Notes: generated from the letters alone by a model not told the origin. Positions 1-8,647 are shown, counted from the first letter of the stretch. The stretch: 52,250 nt of DNA from Pseudomonas huaxiensis (GCF_003231275.1 NZ_QKVL01000040.1:1-52250); one strand, 5' to 3'. Numbers and translations are program-made.

Positions 1-49
1 ATTGAATCTCAAGGAGTTTTCCGTTTCGACTGTGCCGGAAGTGGGGCGA

Positions 50-77
50 ATTATAGACAGATAAAACGGGGCGTCAA
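50..77 (-). promoter_or_regulatory. Strong sigma70-type promoter reading out of the left edge
   Basis: On the minus strand TTGACG (72-77) is separated by 16 bases from a perfect TATAAT (50-55). A GC-rich stretch (TTCGCCCC) follows the -10 box, resembling the discriminator of stringently controlled stable-RNA or ribosomal-protein promoters. Transcription would start near position 43 and leave the window, so the gene served is not visible. The rest of 1-210 contains no coding region I can support. Confidence 0.6.
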
Positions 78-210
78 GGGTTTATTTGAAATACGGGTCA
101 AGAAAGAAAAGTGCGCACTATATTGCTCAATTACCCCGCAGTTGCGCATCATAGGCCCACAGGCGGAGTTGCCGTCCTGCACTCTCTATATAAAGGAACG
201 CCACCCCGCG

Positions 211-1098
211 ATGAACACCCAAACCCGCAGCCTGGCCGCCACGCTGTTTCCTGTCGGCGTGCTGCTGATTGCAATGGCGTCGATTCAGTCTGGAGCATCA
301 CTGGCCAAAAGCCTGTTCCCGCTGGTTGGCCCGGAGGGCACCACGACACTGCGCTTGCTGATCGCAAGCGTGATCATGTTGCTTCTGCTGCGCCCCTGGC
401 GTGCACGGCTTACCGCCAGCACGCTTAAGACTGTGGTGGTTTACGGCGCTGCGCTGGGTGGTATGAACCTTCTCTTCTATATGTCGCTACAAACGGTTCC
501 ACTGGGCATCGCGGTGGCATTGGAATTCACCGGCCCGCTGGCAGTAGCGCTCTATGCATCCCGCCGTCCGGTGGACTTTCTCTGGATCGGCATGGCCATC
601 GCGGGCCTGCTGTTGCTGGTCCCTATCGGTGCGACCAGCTCGGGAATCGATCCGAAGGGGGCTTGCTACGCTTTGGGCGCTGGCGTTTGCTGGGCACTTT
701 ATATCCTTTATGGGCAGAAAGCCGGCGCCGAGAACGGCATCCAGACCGCCGCCCTCGGGGTGGTCATTGCTGCGGTGGTAGTTGCCCCGATCGGCATCGT
801 TCACGCCGGCACTGCATTGTTGAACCCCGCACTGATCCCGGTAGCCCTCGGCGTCGCGATTCTTTCCACCGCCCTGCCCTATAGCCTGGAAATGGTCGCC
901 CTCACGCGCCTACCGGCACGCACGTTCGGCACCCTGATGAGTATCGAGCCCGCGTTTGGCGCCCTTTCCGGGCTACTGTTCCTCAATGAAGTGCTGAGCC
1001 TCACCCAATGGCTGGCGATTGCCGCCATCATTACAGCCTCGGTCGGCGCTACCCTGTCCATGCGCAAGGACACCCCACCGCTGGTGGCTGCCGACTGA
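211..1098 (+). CDS. rhtA: RhtA-type threonine/homoserine exporter (DMT superfamily, EamA)
   Basis: Inner-membrane efflux protein of 295 residues, the same length as E. coli RhtA. It shares long stretches with that protein: SIQSGASLAKSLFPLVG near the N terminus, TVPLGIAVALEFTGPLAVAL in the middle, and STALPYSLEMVALTRLPART near the C terminus. Ten hydrophobic segments in two EamA halves are evident. The family exports threonine and homoserine and protects against amino-acid overload; substrate here is inferred from homology. The start at 211 follows AAGGA; an upstream in-frame ATG at 142 would add an unlikely non-hydrophobic leader. Transcribed alone. Confidence 0.9.
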   Translation: MNTQTRSLAATLFPVGVLLIAMASIQSGASLAKSLFPLVGPEGTTTLRLLIASVIMLLLLRPWRARLTASTLKTVVVYGAALGGMNLLFYMSLQTVPLGIAVALEFTGPLAVALYASRRPVDFLWIGMAIAGLLLLVPIGATSSGIDPKGACYALGAGVCWALYILYGQKAGAENGIQTAALGVVIAAVVVAPIGIVHAGTALLNPALIPVALGVAILSTALPYSLEMVALTRLPARTFGTLMSIEPAFGALSGLLFLNEVLSLTQWLAIAAIITASVGATLSMRKDTPPLVAAD

Positions 1099-1277
1099 TT
1101 GAGAAATATTTTCATTTAAAAATGATATGAATGATTGTGTCAGCCCAGCAACCCTGTTTAAGCTGTGAACGGCGTCTTAGTTTGAACCTTTCAAATCGGA
1201 GCAGGGACGAATAAGCATCAGGACGATGCCAAGTACACAAACACGGGCACAGACCCGCGAATGCGTTAAGGACAGGA

Positions 1278-1559
1278 ATGAAACGAATTTTGCTCATCCT
1301 CGCCATTCTGGCCGTTGCCGGTTGCGCCGCGACCGCAAAGGACGAAGTCAAGCGTGGCAAGAAAGGGCTGCACATCAACTGCTCTGGCCTGTCCTCCTCC
1401 TGGAACAAGTGCTACAGCAAAGCTGAAAGCTCTTGCGGCACCAAAGGCTACAAGGTCATCGCAAAATCCGGCGACGGCGATGAAGAGCCCGGCGACTACC
1501 CGTTCGGCATCAATCCAGCGGGCTACACCAGCCGCAGCATGATCGTCATCTGCAAATAA
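1278..1559 (+). CDS. Small predicted lipoprotein, function unknown
   Basis: A 93-residue protein with an N-terminal lipoprotein signal: MKR, a hydrophobic run, then the lipobox LAVAGC, so lipidation at Cys17 and export across the inner membrane are predicted. The mature part is about 77 residues with four further cysteines (at about 36, 45, 52 and 92), which could form disulfides in the periplasm. AAGGACAGG precedes the ATG. I do not recognise the family. The gene ends directly at a strong terminator shared with the convergent aminopeptidase gene. The 179 bases before it are AT-rich at 1105-1135 and probably carry its promoter. Confidence 0.75.
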   Translation: MKRILLILAILAVAGCAATAKDEVKRGKKGLHINCSGLSSSWNKCYSKAESSCGTKGYKVIAKSGDGDEEPGDYPFGINPAGYTSRSMIVICK

Positions 1560-1561
1560 GA

Positions 1562-1590
1562 AAGGGCAACCCGTGGGTTGCCCTTCTTTA
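1562..1590. terminator. Bidirectional intrinsic terminator
   Basis: Perfect stem GGGCAACC / GGTTGCCC (extended by A-T pairs) with T-rich runs on both strands. It lies between the stop codons of the lipoprotein gene (plus) and the aminopeptidase gene (minus) and so can end both transcripts. Confidence 0.85.
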
Positions 1591-1611
1591 TTAACGCAGC
1601 ATTTGGCCGAC

Positions 1612-3426
1612 CTAAGCGCTGATTGACACCGTCCTCTCCTGCAGCCAGGCAAGGGCTGTACCGCTCAGCAATGGCTCGAGCCGACGCCGTACCTGCGCGT
1701 GATAGCCATTCAGCCACTCGACATCCTCGCTTCCGAGCCTTTCGATCAGCAGGCAACGCGTATCGATCGGGCACAAGGTCAAGGTTTCGAATTCGAGGAA
1801 GTCGCCGAATGTACTCTTCGCCGACTCGCGATTGAATACCAGGTTTTCGATCCGAACTCCCCACTGCCCGGGACGATAAGTGCCTGGTTCAATGGAGGTG
1901 ATCATGCCCGACTGCATGGCCGTCTGTGGTGCAGCGGCGGCCTGATAGGCAATCACCTGCGGGCCCTCATGGACATTCATGAAGTACCCCACGCCGTGAC
2001 CAGTGCCATGGCCATAATCGACATGCTCTGCCCACAGCGGCGCCCGGGCGATGGCATCGAGTAGCGGCGACAGAATACCCCGCGGAAACTTCACTCGCGA
2101 CAACGCGATCATGCCCTTGAGCACCCGCGTGCAGTCTTCTTTCTGCGCCTGACTAGGCGTACCAATCGGCACCATACGGGTGATATCGGTGGTCCCGCCC
2201 AGATATTGCCCGCCGGAATCGATCAACAGCAGGCCATCGCCTTCGATCCGCGCGTGGGAGGCTTCCGTGGCCCGATAGTGCGGCATCGCTCCGTTGGCAT
2301 TGAAGGCGGCGATGGTGGCGAAACTGAGTGAAATGAAACCAGGGCGCCGCGCCCTCTCCGCGCTCAGCCGCTCATCGACGGTTACTTCGGTAACCGTCTC
2401 GCGGGTCTGGGCGACCTCGAACCAGGCGAAGAACTCACAAAGCGCCGCACCGTCCTGCTCCATGACCTGGCGGATGTGCGCAAGGTCCGCCTCGCTCTTG
2501 CGCGACTTGGCCAAGGTAGTCGGGTTGATGCCCTCTACCAAGCGCACGCTTTCATTCAGATTAGCCAACAGGCCGCTGGTAACCTTGGCCGGATCGACCA
2601 ACAGGCTGCTGCCCGCCGGAATCGCGGCGAGACTGGCGGAAATCGCAGGGTAGTCACGCACCTCAACGCCATCGTTAGCCAGTATCTTGCGCAGTTGAGC
2701 ATCGACCTTGCCTTCGCCGACGAACAGTAACGCCGTATCGCGGCTGATCAGCGCGAAGGAGACGAACACCGGATTGTAGGAAACATCACTGCCGCGCAGG
2801 TTGAACAACCAGGCAATGTCATCGACGGTGGCAATGAAATGCCAGTCCGCGCCACGTTCCGCGAGGCTCTGGCGCAGGGCGTTCAGCTTCTCCACGCGAC
2901 TGACCGTAGCCTGCGGCGGCAAATGCTCGTAGACCGGGTTGTTCGGCAGCGCCGGGCGATCGTCCCACACACCCGTGAGCAGGTCCTTGTGCATCATCAA
3001 CCGGACATTGCGCGTCTTCAGCCGATCGCCCAGCTGCCGGGCCGAGGCCAGGGCCATGACCGCGCCGTCCACCGCCACAGTGCCATCGGTGGGCGCATTA
3101 TCGGCCAACCAGTCCAACGGACCCGGACGGCCCGGCTGCAACTTGACCAGCTCGATCCCGCTGCCAGCCAATTCCCGCTCGGCCTGCTCCCAATAACGAC
3201 TGTCGGCCCAGAGGCCGGCAAAGTCCGCGGTCAGCACCAAGGTGCCGACCGAACCGTGGAAGCCCGAGAGCCATCGGCGTGCCTGCCAGTAGCCCGGCAA
3301 GTATTCGGAAAGATGGGGGTCGGCGGAAGGCACAAACAACGCATCGACCCCTTCGTTGCGCATCACCTGGCGCAGGCGCTCCACTCGTGTACTGATCGCA
3401 TCCTGCGCTGTCGGCTGACTGTTCAT
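1612..3426 (-). CDS. Xaa-Pro aminopeptidase (M24B, large aminopeptidase P type)
   Basis: Cytoplasmic metallopeptidase of 604 residues that should remove N-terminal residues next to proline. The length matches the large three-domain aminopeptidase P type (like eukaryotic XPNPEP1), not the about 440-residue PepP. Two creatinase-like N-terminal domains precede a pita-bread catalytic domain containing the dimetal ligands: Asp in LLIDSGGQYLGGTTDITR (two Asp), His in GHGTGHGVGYF, and Glu in SIEPGTY and RIENLV. The start at 3426 (MNSQPTAQ) follows AGGAGT; an in-frame ATG nine codons earlier lacks a ribosome site. It lies 57 bases downstream of the cysteine desulfurase gene on the same strand and may share its transcript. 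Confidence 0.9.
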   Translation of the reverse strand: MNSQPTAQDAISTRVERLRQVMRNEGVDALFVPSADPHLSEYLPGYWQARRWLSGFHGSVGTLVLTADFAGLWADSRYWEQAERELAGSGIELVKLQPGRPGPLDWLADNAPTDGTVAVDGAVMALASARQLGDRLKTRNVRLMMHKDLLTGVWDDRPALPNNPVYEHLPPQATVSRVEKLNALRQSLAERGADWHFIATVDDIAWLFNLRGSDVSYNPVFVSFALISRDTALLFVGEGKVDAQLRKILANDGVEVRDYPAISASLAAIPAGSSLLVDPAKVTSGLLANLNESVRLVEGINPTTLAKSRKSEADLAHIRQVMEQDGAALCEFFAWFEVAQTRETVTEVTVDERLSAERARRPGFISLSFATIAAFNANGAMPHYRATEASHARIEGDGLLLIDSGGQYLGGTTDITRMVPIGTPSQAQKEDCTRVLKGMIALSRVKFPRGILSPLLDAIARAPLWAEHVDYGHGTGHGVGYFMNVHEGPQVIAYQAAAAPQTAMQSGMITSIEPGTYRPGQWGVRIENLVFNRESAKSTFGDFLEFETLTLCPIDTRCLLIERLGSEDVEWLNGYHAQVRRRLEPLLSGTALAWLQERTVSISA

Positions 3427-3483
3427 GCTTACTCCTGTCACTACCACGGCCATTCATTCTGGCCGCTGATAATGGAGCAGGCA

Positions 3484-4644
3484 TCAGCCTCGGGCAACAC
3501 TCCAGAACGGCGCCGGACGCAGCGCAGCTCTTATCGCCCGGGCCGCCTGGTCGATATCCGCCTCGTTGGTGAAACGTCCGAGGCTCAGGCGGATGGTCTG
3601 GCTCGCCAGGTATTCGTCATGCCCCAGCGCCAACAAAACGTGGGACGGCGCGCTGCTACCGGAGTTACACGCCGAGGTAGAGGAAAATGCCAGTGTCGCG
3701 CCGAGCGCGGAGAGGTCCAGCGAATCGCCGCTGAAGGTCAGGCTTAGGGTGTGGGGAATGGCATGCTGGGGGTTACCGTTGAGCTGCAATCCGGAAATAT
3801 CATGCAACTGTTCCAGCAGACGATCACGCAAACATCGGATGCGTGCCACCTCCTCGTCCAGCACCTCGCCGGCCAGGGCGAACGCCGCACCCATTGCGGC
3901 GATCTGGTGCGTTGCGAGGGTGCCAGAGCGCAAGCCGCCTTCATGGCCGCCACCGTGAATCTGCGCCTGCAAGAGTGGCCGGGCGCGTTCGCCGACATAC
4001 AGCGCACCAATACCCTTGGGCCCGTAGACCTTGTGCGCGGAAAACGACACCACATCCAGCGGCCACTCGCTCAGGTCGATCGCCACTTTGCCGGCTGCCT
4101 GTGCCGCATCCACATGCAATAGCGCGCCATGACGCCGAACGATTTCACCGATGGCGCGAACATCATTCAGCGTGCCTAGCTCATTGTTCACCAGCATCAG
4201 CGACACCAGGAACGTGTCCGGTCGCAAGGCCGCCAATACGGCACGCGGAGTAATCAGCCCATTCGTATCCGGGGTCAGGTAAGTCACGTCGAAGCCGGCG
4301 TCCTGCAACTGCCGGGCGGTGTCGAGCACAGCTTTGTGTTCGACACGGCTGGTGATGATGTGCCCGCCGCTGCGACCCTGGGCCAGGCCTTTCAATGCGA
4401 GGTTGTTCGACTCAGTGGCGCCGGAGGTCCAGACCAGTTGATCGGCGCGCGCGCCCACCAAGGACGCGACCTGTTCCCGGGCCAGTTCCACGGCTTGCCG
4501 CGCCTGCTGGCCATAGCGGTGCGAACTGGACGCCGGGTTGCCGAAATTGCCGGCTGCGCCCAGGCACTTGACCATCACGTCAATGACTCGCTCGTCGACG
4601 GGCGTCGTGGCGGCATAGTCGAAATACAGCGGTAGATTTTCCAT
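3484..4644 (-). CDS. Cysteine desulfurase (NifS/IscS-like, class V aminotransferase fold)
   Basis: PLP enzyme of 386 residues expected to convert cysteine to alanine and an enzyme-bound persulfide. Key residues are visible: His103 in SRVEHKAVL, PLP-binding Lys205 in SAHKVYGPKG, and the persulfide Cys326 in the loop SSTSACNSGSSAPSHV. It is not in an isc or suf cluster, so it is probably an accessory desulfurase; IscS itself would be expected elsewhere. An aminopeptidase follows it, and the AT-rich region 4725-4770 upstream is shared with the divergent DUF3182 gene. A role in FeS biosynthesis, thio-modification or selenium metabolism cannot be distinguished from sequence. Confidence 0.85.
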   Translation of the reverse strand: MENLPLYFDYAATTPVDERVIDVMVKCLGAAGNFGNPASSSHRYGQQARQAVELAREQVASLVGARADQLVWTSGATESNNLALKGLAQGRSGGHIITSRVEHKAVLDTARQLQDAGFDVTYLTPDTNGLITPRAVLAALRPDTFLVSLMLVNNELGTLNDVRAIGEIVRRHGALLHVDAAQAAGKVAIDLSEWPLDVVSFSAHKVYGPKGIGALYVGERARPLLQAQIHGGGHEGGLRSGTLATHQIAAMGAAFALAGEVLDEEVARIRCLRDRLLEQLHDISGLQLNGNPQHAIPHTLSLTFSGDSLDLSALGATLAFSSTSACNSGSSAPSHVLLALGHDEYLASQTIRLSLGRFTNEADIDQAARAIRAALRPAPFWSVARG

Positions 4645-4729
4645 GGTTCAAGGCTCTCTGGCAGTTGTCGCCCAGGAACGCAGCGCGCTTCCCGAATCCT
4701 GATGCCATAGTGCCTCAAGCCAACATAGA

Positions 4730-4748
4730 ACTAATAATTATCAATTTT
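4730..4748. promoter_or_regulatory. Fur-box-like AT-rich site between divergent genes
   Basis: The stretch ACTAATAATTATCAATTTT matches the 19-base Fur consensus at 12 positions by my count. It sits between the cysteine desulfurase (minus) and the DUF3182 gene (plus), next to TATATAAC at about 4755, a plausible -10 box. Iron control of either gene would make sense for a desulfurase, but AT-rich promoters match Fur boxes by chance. Confidence 0.25.
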
Positions 4749-4848
4749 CATATTTATATAACTTTTAGTAGAAAAGCCCGATTGGTGCTGAACTTCCGCT
4801 TGGTCGTACGCTTCAGAACAGATATCCCTTGCTGCTGGAGCGCCTACC

Positions 4849-5952
4849 ATGCCCCGCCGGACCGACCGCAAGCACGGTGTGTTGTTGCTCGATACCCGCG
4901 AGAGCACGCCCGACCACGAACGCGCCGTCCACCGCAAGCTGGCCGAACACCTCGCGGTGCTGCTGCACACCGAGGTGGTGGACACCGAGGCCGATGACAG
5001 CGGTGATCTCTACTACCTGCCCACCTCCACGCTGATCGAGCCTGCACACTATCGGGAACTGGGCATCACCTCGATCGCCGATTTCTTCGGCGGCATGGTC
5101 ACTCATCCCTACATGGCGACCAAAGCCATCTCTCACCCCTTGCCCGCCGGCGCCACCTTTCCGCTGGGCTGGACCGACGACTTTGCCCGCCGCGCCAGTG
5201 ATGCCCTGCTCAAGGGCTACACGGTGTTCAGCATCGATGACGCCCTGCGCGCCGCAGCGCTTTTGCTGCAGGACGGGCCGCTGCGGCTGAAGCCCGTGCG
5301 AGCCACCGCCGGTCGTGGCCAAACGGTGATCGAAAACCTGAACGCCCTGGAAGCCGAACTGCGGCCAATGGACAAAAACGAATTGGCCCTCTGGGGCCTG
5401 GTGCTGGAGGAGAACCTTGAGCAGGTTGAAACTTTCAGCGTCGGCCAGGCGCTGGTAGCCGGTATCACCTGCAGTTACTACGGAGTGCAGAGCCTGACCA
5501 ACGATCACCAGGGCGTGTCGGTGTACGGCGGTTCGGACCTGGTGCTGGTGCGTGGCGGCTACGACGAGTTGCTGCAACTGGAGCTGGAAGATCCGTTGCG
5601 TCTGGCAATCACCCAGGCCCGAACCTACGAACAGGCTGCCATGCAGGCCTTTCCCGGCTTTCTCGCCTCCCGGCGCAATTACGACGTAGCTCGCGGCTTG
5701 ACGCCCCACGGCAGCGTGCGCAGCGGCGTACTGGAGCAATCCTGGCGCATCGGCGGCGCCAGCAGCGCGGAGTTGCTGGCGCTGCGGGCATTTTCCGATG
5801 ACCCGGCCCTGCAACGCATCCGTGCCTCGACCCACGAAGTATTCGACGAGGTGCAATTGCCCGCGGACGCGACGCTTTTCTACCAAGGGGACGACTGTGA
5901 AGTCGGACGCATCTGTAAATACGCGAGGATCCGCGCCTATGACCATCCATAG
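4849..5952 (+). CDS. DUF3182 family protein
   Basis: A soluble 367-residue protein that I match to the DUF3182 family, common in pseudomonads and of unproven function. The segment LRLKPVRATAGRGQTVI (about residues 144-160) followed by GLVLEENLE resembles the lysine/glycine-rich loop and acidic metal-binding strand of ATP-grasp enzymes, so an ATP-dependent ligase activity is possible; this is inference. There is no signal peptide or membrane segment. The ATG at 4849 follows GGAG. Its 3' end overlaps the next gene by 14 bases, which implies translational coupling with the alpha/beta hydrolase. Confidence 0.75.
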   Translation: MPRRTDRKHGVLLLDTRESTPDHERAVHRKLAEHLAVLLHTEVVDTEADDSGDLYYLPTSTLIEPAHYRELGITSIADFFGGMVTHPYMATKAISHPLPAGATFPLGWTDDFARRASDALLKGYTVFSIDDALRAAALLLQDGPLRLKPVRATAGRGQTVIENLNALEAELRPMDKNELALWGLVLEENLEQVETFSVGQALVAGITCSYYGVQSLTNDHQGVSVYGGSDLVLVRGGYDELLQLELEDPLRLAITQARTYEQAAMQAFPGFLASRRNYDVARGLTPHGSVRSGVLEQSWRIGGASSAELLALRAFSDDPALQRIRASTHEVFDEVQLPADATLFYQGDDCEVGRICKYARIRAYDHP

Positions 5953-6709
5953 CGAAACCCTCGACATCCTTGTCGACGGCGAAAACATCGCCGGAACGCT
6001 GCTCAGCCCCAGCGCGAAAGTCCCGGGGATTCTGTTTGTCCACGGCTGGGGCGGCAGCCAGCAGCGCGACCTGGCCCGGGCCAAGCACATCACCGGCCTG
6101 GGTTGCGTGTGCATGACCTTCGACCTGCGCGGCCATGAGAAAACCGAAAGCCAGCGCCGCAGTGTCACCCGCGAGCAGAACTTCGCCGACGTACTGGCGG
6201 CCTACGACAAGCTGGTCGGCCACCCGGCGGTGGACACCAGTTCCATCGCCGTGATCGGCAGCAGCTACGGCGGCTATCTGGCCACGTTGCTGACGCGCCA
6301 GCGTCCGGTGAAATGGCTGGCGCTGCGGGTACCGGCGCTGTACTGGGATGACGAATGGAGCGCGCCCAAGCAGGGTCTCGACCGCCAGCGCCTGTCGCAA
6401 TACCGGCTGATGACCCTCGGCCCCGGCGACAACCGCGCACTGGCGGCGTGCGCCGAGTTCTCCGGTGACGTCCTGCTGGTGGAGTCGGAGCAGGACGACT
6501 ATGTGCCCCACAGCACCTTGATGAGCTACCGCTCGGCCTTTGGTTGCGCCCATTCGCTGACCCACCGGATCGTCGACGGCGCCGATCACGCGCTGTCCAG
6601 CGACCGCAGCCAGAAAGCCTACAGCGCACTGCTCACCGCCTGGATCAGCGAGATGGTGATCGGCGCCCGGCTTGATCGTTATCCGCACCATTCACCCTGG
6701 TACTCATAG
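5939..6709 (+). CDS. Alpha/beta hydrolase (dienelactone hydrolase/acylpeptidase-like)
   Basis: A 256-residue serine hydrolase. The oxyanion region FVHGWGGS (about 33-40), nucleophile elbow GSSYGGY with Ser109, the acid Asp in VESEQDDYVP, and the catalytic His in GADHALSS are all present. The start at 5939 lies within the end of the DUF3182 gene; the in-frame sequence upstream is a shadow of that gene. Substrate is unknown. The overlap with the DUF3182 gene suggests the two proteins act in one process. The 3' end overlaps the convergent ABM-domain gene by 6 bases. Confidence 0.85.
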   Translation: MTIHSETLDILVDGENIAGTLLSPSAKVPGILFVHGWGGSQQRDLARAKHITGLGCVCMTFDLRGHEKTESQRRSVTREQNFADVLAAYDKLVGHPAVDTSSIAVIGSSYGGYLATLLTRQRPVKWLALRVPALYWDDEWSAPKQGLDRQRLSQYRLMTLGPGDNRALAACAEFSGDVLLVESEQDDYVPHSTLMSYRSAFGCAHSLTHRIVDGADHALSSDRSQKAYSALLTAWISEMVIGARLDRYPHHSPWYS

Positions 6710-7075
6710 CGCCTGGTGCGGCGCCACCTGGCAATGCAGCCCGCCCTCGGCAGTGCGCGCCAGACTGCTGAGGGTCTGGAAGGCGGAGAAATTCACGCCC
6801 CGGGCCAGGTGCTCGCGCAGCAGATCGAGGAACGGTTCCTGGTCGAAGCTGGCGATGGCGGCTTCCCAAGCTGAGCGCGACTGCCATTGCAGGTATTGCA
6901 GCACCCGGCTGCCGTCGTCACTGGCCTGCACGCTGATCCCCAGCAGCCCGGCGTGCTCGAACGCCAGCCGCTCGCTGCGTGCCGCCAGAGCATGGGCCAG
7001 TGCCTGCTGGCGTAACGGGGCCACTTCGAATTCGATCAGTTGGGTGAAACAGAGACTGTTTGCTACCGCCATCAT
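6704..7075 (-). CDS. ABM-domain protein, predicted SoxR target (PA2274-like)
   Basis: A 123-residue protein with the ferredoxin-like fold of antibiotic-biosynthesis monooxygenases: FTQLIEFEVAPLRQQAL near the N terminus and VLQYLQWQSRSAWEAAI in the middle, the usual ABM spacing. In P. aeruginosa the gene next to soxR, PA2274, is a monooxygenase-like gene induced through SoxR by redox-cycling compounds; position and fold fit that gene here. The ATG at 7075 follows GGAGAG; a second ATG follows immediately at 7072. Its promoter has the SoxR/MerR arrangement (see 7181-7211). Whether it oxidises a quinone or phenazine-like compound is unproven. Confidence 0.75.
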   Translation of the reverse strand: MMAVANSLCFTQLIEFEVAPLRQQALAHALAARSERLAFEHAGLLGISVQASDDGSRVLQYLQWQSRSAWEAAIASFDQEPFLDLLREHLARGVNFSAFQTLSSLARTAEGGLHCQVAPHQAL

Positions 7076-7180
7076 GAAAAATCTCTCCGTTGTCGGGTAG
7101 GCAAGGTCAGCGAGTAAACGCGTTGGGCTTCGGCGCGAAAGGCTACGCGGCAAGCCTGCACTTGTGGTGCATGGCTCGGC

Positions 7181-7211
7181 ACGGTAAAACCTCCAGTTAA
7201 CTCAAGGTCAA
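7181..7211 (-). promoter_or_regulatory. SoxR-controlled promoter with sox box in a 19-bp spacer
   Basis: Reading leftwards, TTGACC (7206-7211) and TACCGT (7181-7186) are 19 bases apart, the over-long spacer typical of MerR-family activation. The spacer contains an 18-base element (7190-7207) with core AGTTAACT and flanks CCTC/AAGG that matches the known SoxR box CCTCAAGTTAACTTGAGG at all but a few positions. It drives the ABM-domain gene and may also autoregulate soxR. Confidence 0.8.
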
Positions 7212-7223
7212 GAGATTCTTTGC

Positions 7224-7673
7224 ATGGACGACAAAAGCCTGAGCGTCGGCCAACTGGCCACGCGCAGCGGCGTCGCGGTCACCGCGCTGCACTTCTACGA
7301 GAGCAAGGGGCTGATCTTCAGCACCCGCAATGCCGGCAACCAGCGGCGCTTTCCACGGGAAACCCTGCGCCGGGTGGCGGTGATCAAGATGGCGCAGCGC
7401 CTCGGCCTGCCGCTGTCGAGCATCCACGCCGCGTTACAGAGTCTGCCCAGCCATCGCGCGCCCAACGCCGCAGACTGGCGGCGGCTGTCAGCCCAATGGC
7501 GTGATGACCTGACCGAGCGAATCGACAAGTTGATGTTGCTGCGCGACCAGCTCGACGGCTGTATCGGCTGTGGCTGCATGTCGATGCAGAGCTGCCCCCT
7601 GCGCAACCACCATGACCAGCTGGCCGAGCAGGGCCCTGGCCCGCACTTGCCCGCGCTCGCCGAGGAACACTGA
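7224..7673 (+). CDS. soxR: Redox-sensing transcriptional activator SoxR
   Basis: MerR-family regulator of 149 residues. An N-terminal winged helix (LSVGQLATRSGVAVTALHFYE) is followed by the dimerisation helix and the [2Fe-2S] cluster motif CIGCGCMSMQSC with Cys113, Cys116, Cys118 and Cys124, exactly the SoxR spacing. In pseudomonads SoxR responds to redox-active metabolites such as phenazines rather than controlling soxS, and regulates a small set of genes including the neighbouring monooxygenase-like gene. The gene is divergent from that target; the SoxR box lies 17 bases before its start codon. Confidence 0.95.
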   Translation: MDDKSLSVGQLATRSGVAVTALHFYESKGLIFSTRNAGNQRRFPRETLRRVAVIKMAQRLGLPLSSIHAALQSLPSHRAPNAADWRRLSAQWRDDLTERIDKLMLLRDQLDGCIGCGCMSMQSCPLRNHHDQLAEQGPGPHLPALAEEH

Positions 7674-7675
7674 AA

Positions 7676-8647
7676 TCAAGGCTGGCCGGTCACCTGTTTG
7701 CGGTACTCGCCGGGGGCCAGGCCGGTGACCTTGTGGAAGACCTTGCGGAACGCGCCGGGGTCCTGATAGCCGACGCCCCAGGCGATCTGATCGATGCTGC
7801 GGCGGGTGAATTCGAGCATCCGGCAGGCCCGTCCGACCCGCACTTGCTGGCAGTACTCGGTGGGTTTGAGCCCGGTGGCGCCCCGGAACCGTCGGAGAAA
7901 GGTGCGCTCTTCAAGGCCCGCGCATTCGGCCATGACCGCGACGCTGACGTCCCGCGCGCCTGTGCTCTGCAACCAGTGCTGAACCTTCAACACCGCTTCG
8001 TCGCCATGATCCAGACGCGGACTGAAGGTGCTGCCCGCAGGCTTGAGCTGGACCGGCTGCACCGCGAGGAAACGCGCGGTTTCACTCGCCAGGGTATGTC
8101 CCAGGAAGCGCTCCACCAGGTTCAGGCCGACTTCGGTCCAGGCCATCAGTCCGGCGCTGGTGATCACATCGCCGTCGTCCAGCAGCGGCAGGTTGGCCTC
8201 CACTTTGACCTGGGGAAAACGCTCGGCCAGCGACTGAGCGAAGGTCCAGTGGGTGGACGCCGAACGGCCATCGAGCACGCCACTGGCGGCAATGAAAAAT
8301 ACCCCCACGCAGACCGACGCCAGCAATGCGCCGTCGGCGTGCCATTCGCGCAACTGCCCGCGATAGCGCTCCAGCACTTCGCTGGACAACTCCGAGCCCA
8401 GGCTCGGCGGCACGATCATCACCCGCGGCTGGTGGCGTGGCTGCGGCTGGCTGTCGAAGGTCACACGTAGCGCGCCGTCCACGTCCTGCCAGTGGCAAAC
8501 CCGCAGCGGCGTCTGCTGGCGCACACCGAGGTCGGCGGCCAAGCGATTGGCCACGCTGAACAGGTCGGTCATGCCATACACCGCAGCCATCTGCGCCCCC
8601 GGGTACATCAGGATGCCGATCTCGGTTGCGTCGCCCACACAGGTCAT
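7676..8647 (-). CDS. GlxA family transcriptional regulator (DJ-1/PfpI domain plus AraC HTH)
   Basis: A 323-residue regulator. Residues about 8-190 form a DJ-1/PfpI class I glutaminase-like domain (EIGILMYPGAQMAAVYGMTDLF; nucleophile-elbow region LLASVCVGVFFIAASG with Cys), used for ligand sensing rather than catalysis. The C-terminal about 100 residues are an AraC HTH pair (VSVAVMAECAGLEERTFLRR and SIDQIAWGVGYQDPGAFRKVF). Relatives in Pseudomonas regulate amine and amino-acid metabolism (GbdR, ArgR, CdhR types). It is divergent from a cysteine hydrolase across 103 bases, so that gene is the likely target. Its 3' end lies two bases from the soxR stop codon. Confidence 0.88.
   Translation of the reverse strand: MTCVGDATEIGILMYPGAQMAAVYGMTDLFSVANRLAADLGVRQQTPLRVCHWQDVDGALRVTFDSQPQPRHQPRVMIVPPSLGSELSSEVLERYRGQLREWHADGALLASVCVGVFFIAASGVLDGRSASTHWTFAQSLAERFPQVKVEANLPLLDDGDVITSAGLMAWTEVGLNLVERFLGHTLASETARFLAVQPVQLKPAGSTFSPRLDHGDEAVLKVQHWLQSTGARDVSVAVMAECAGLEERTFLRRFRGATGLKPTEYCQQVRVGRACRMLEFTRRSIDQIAWGVGYQDPGAFRKVFHKVTGLAPGEYRKQVTGQP

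Noticed and set aside
1105..1140. Fur box in the AT-rich sequence before the lipoprotein gene
   Set aside because: The short TCATTT-AA-AAATGA symmetry matches the consensus poorly and lies far from the start codon.
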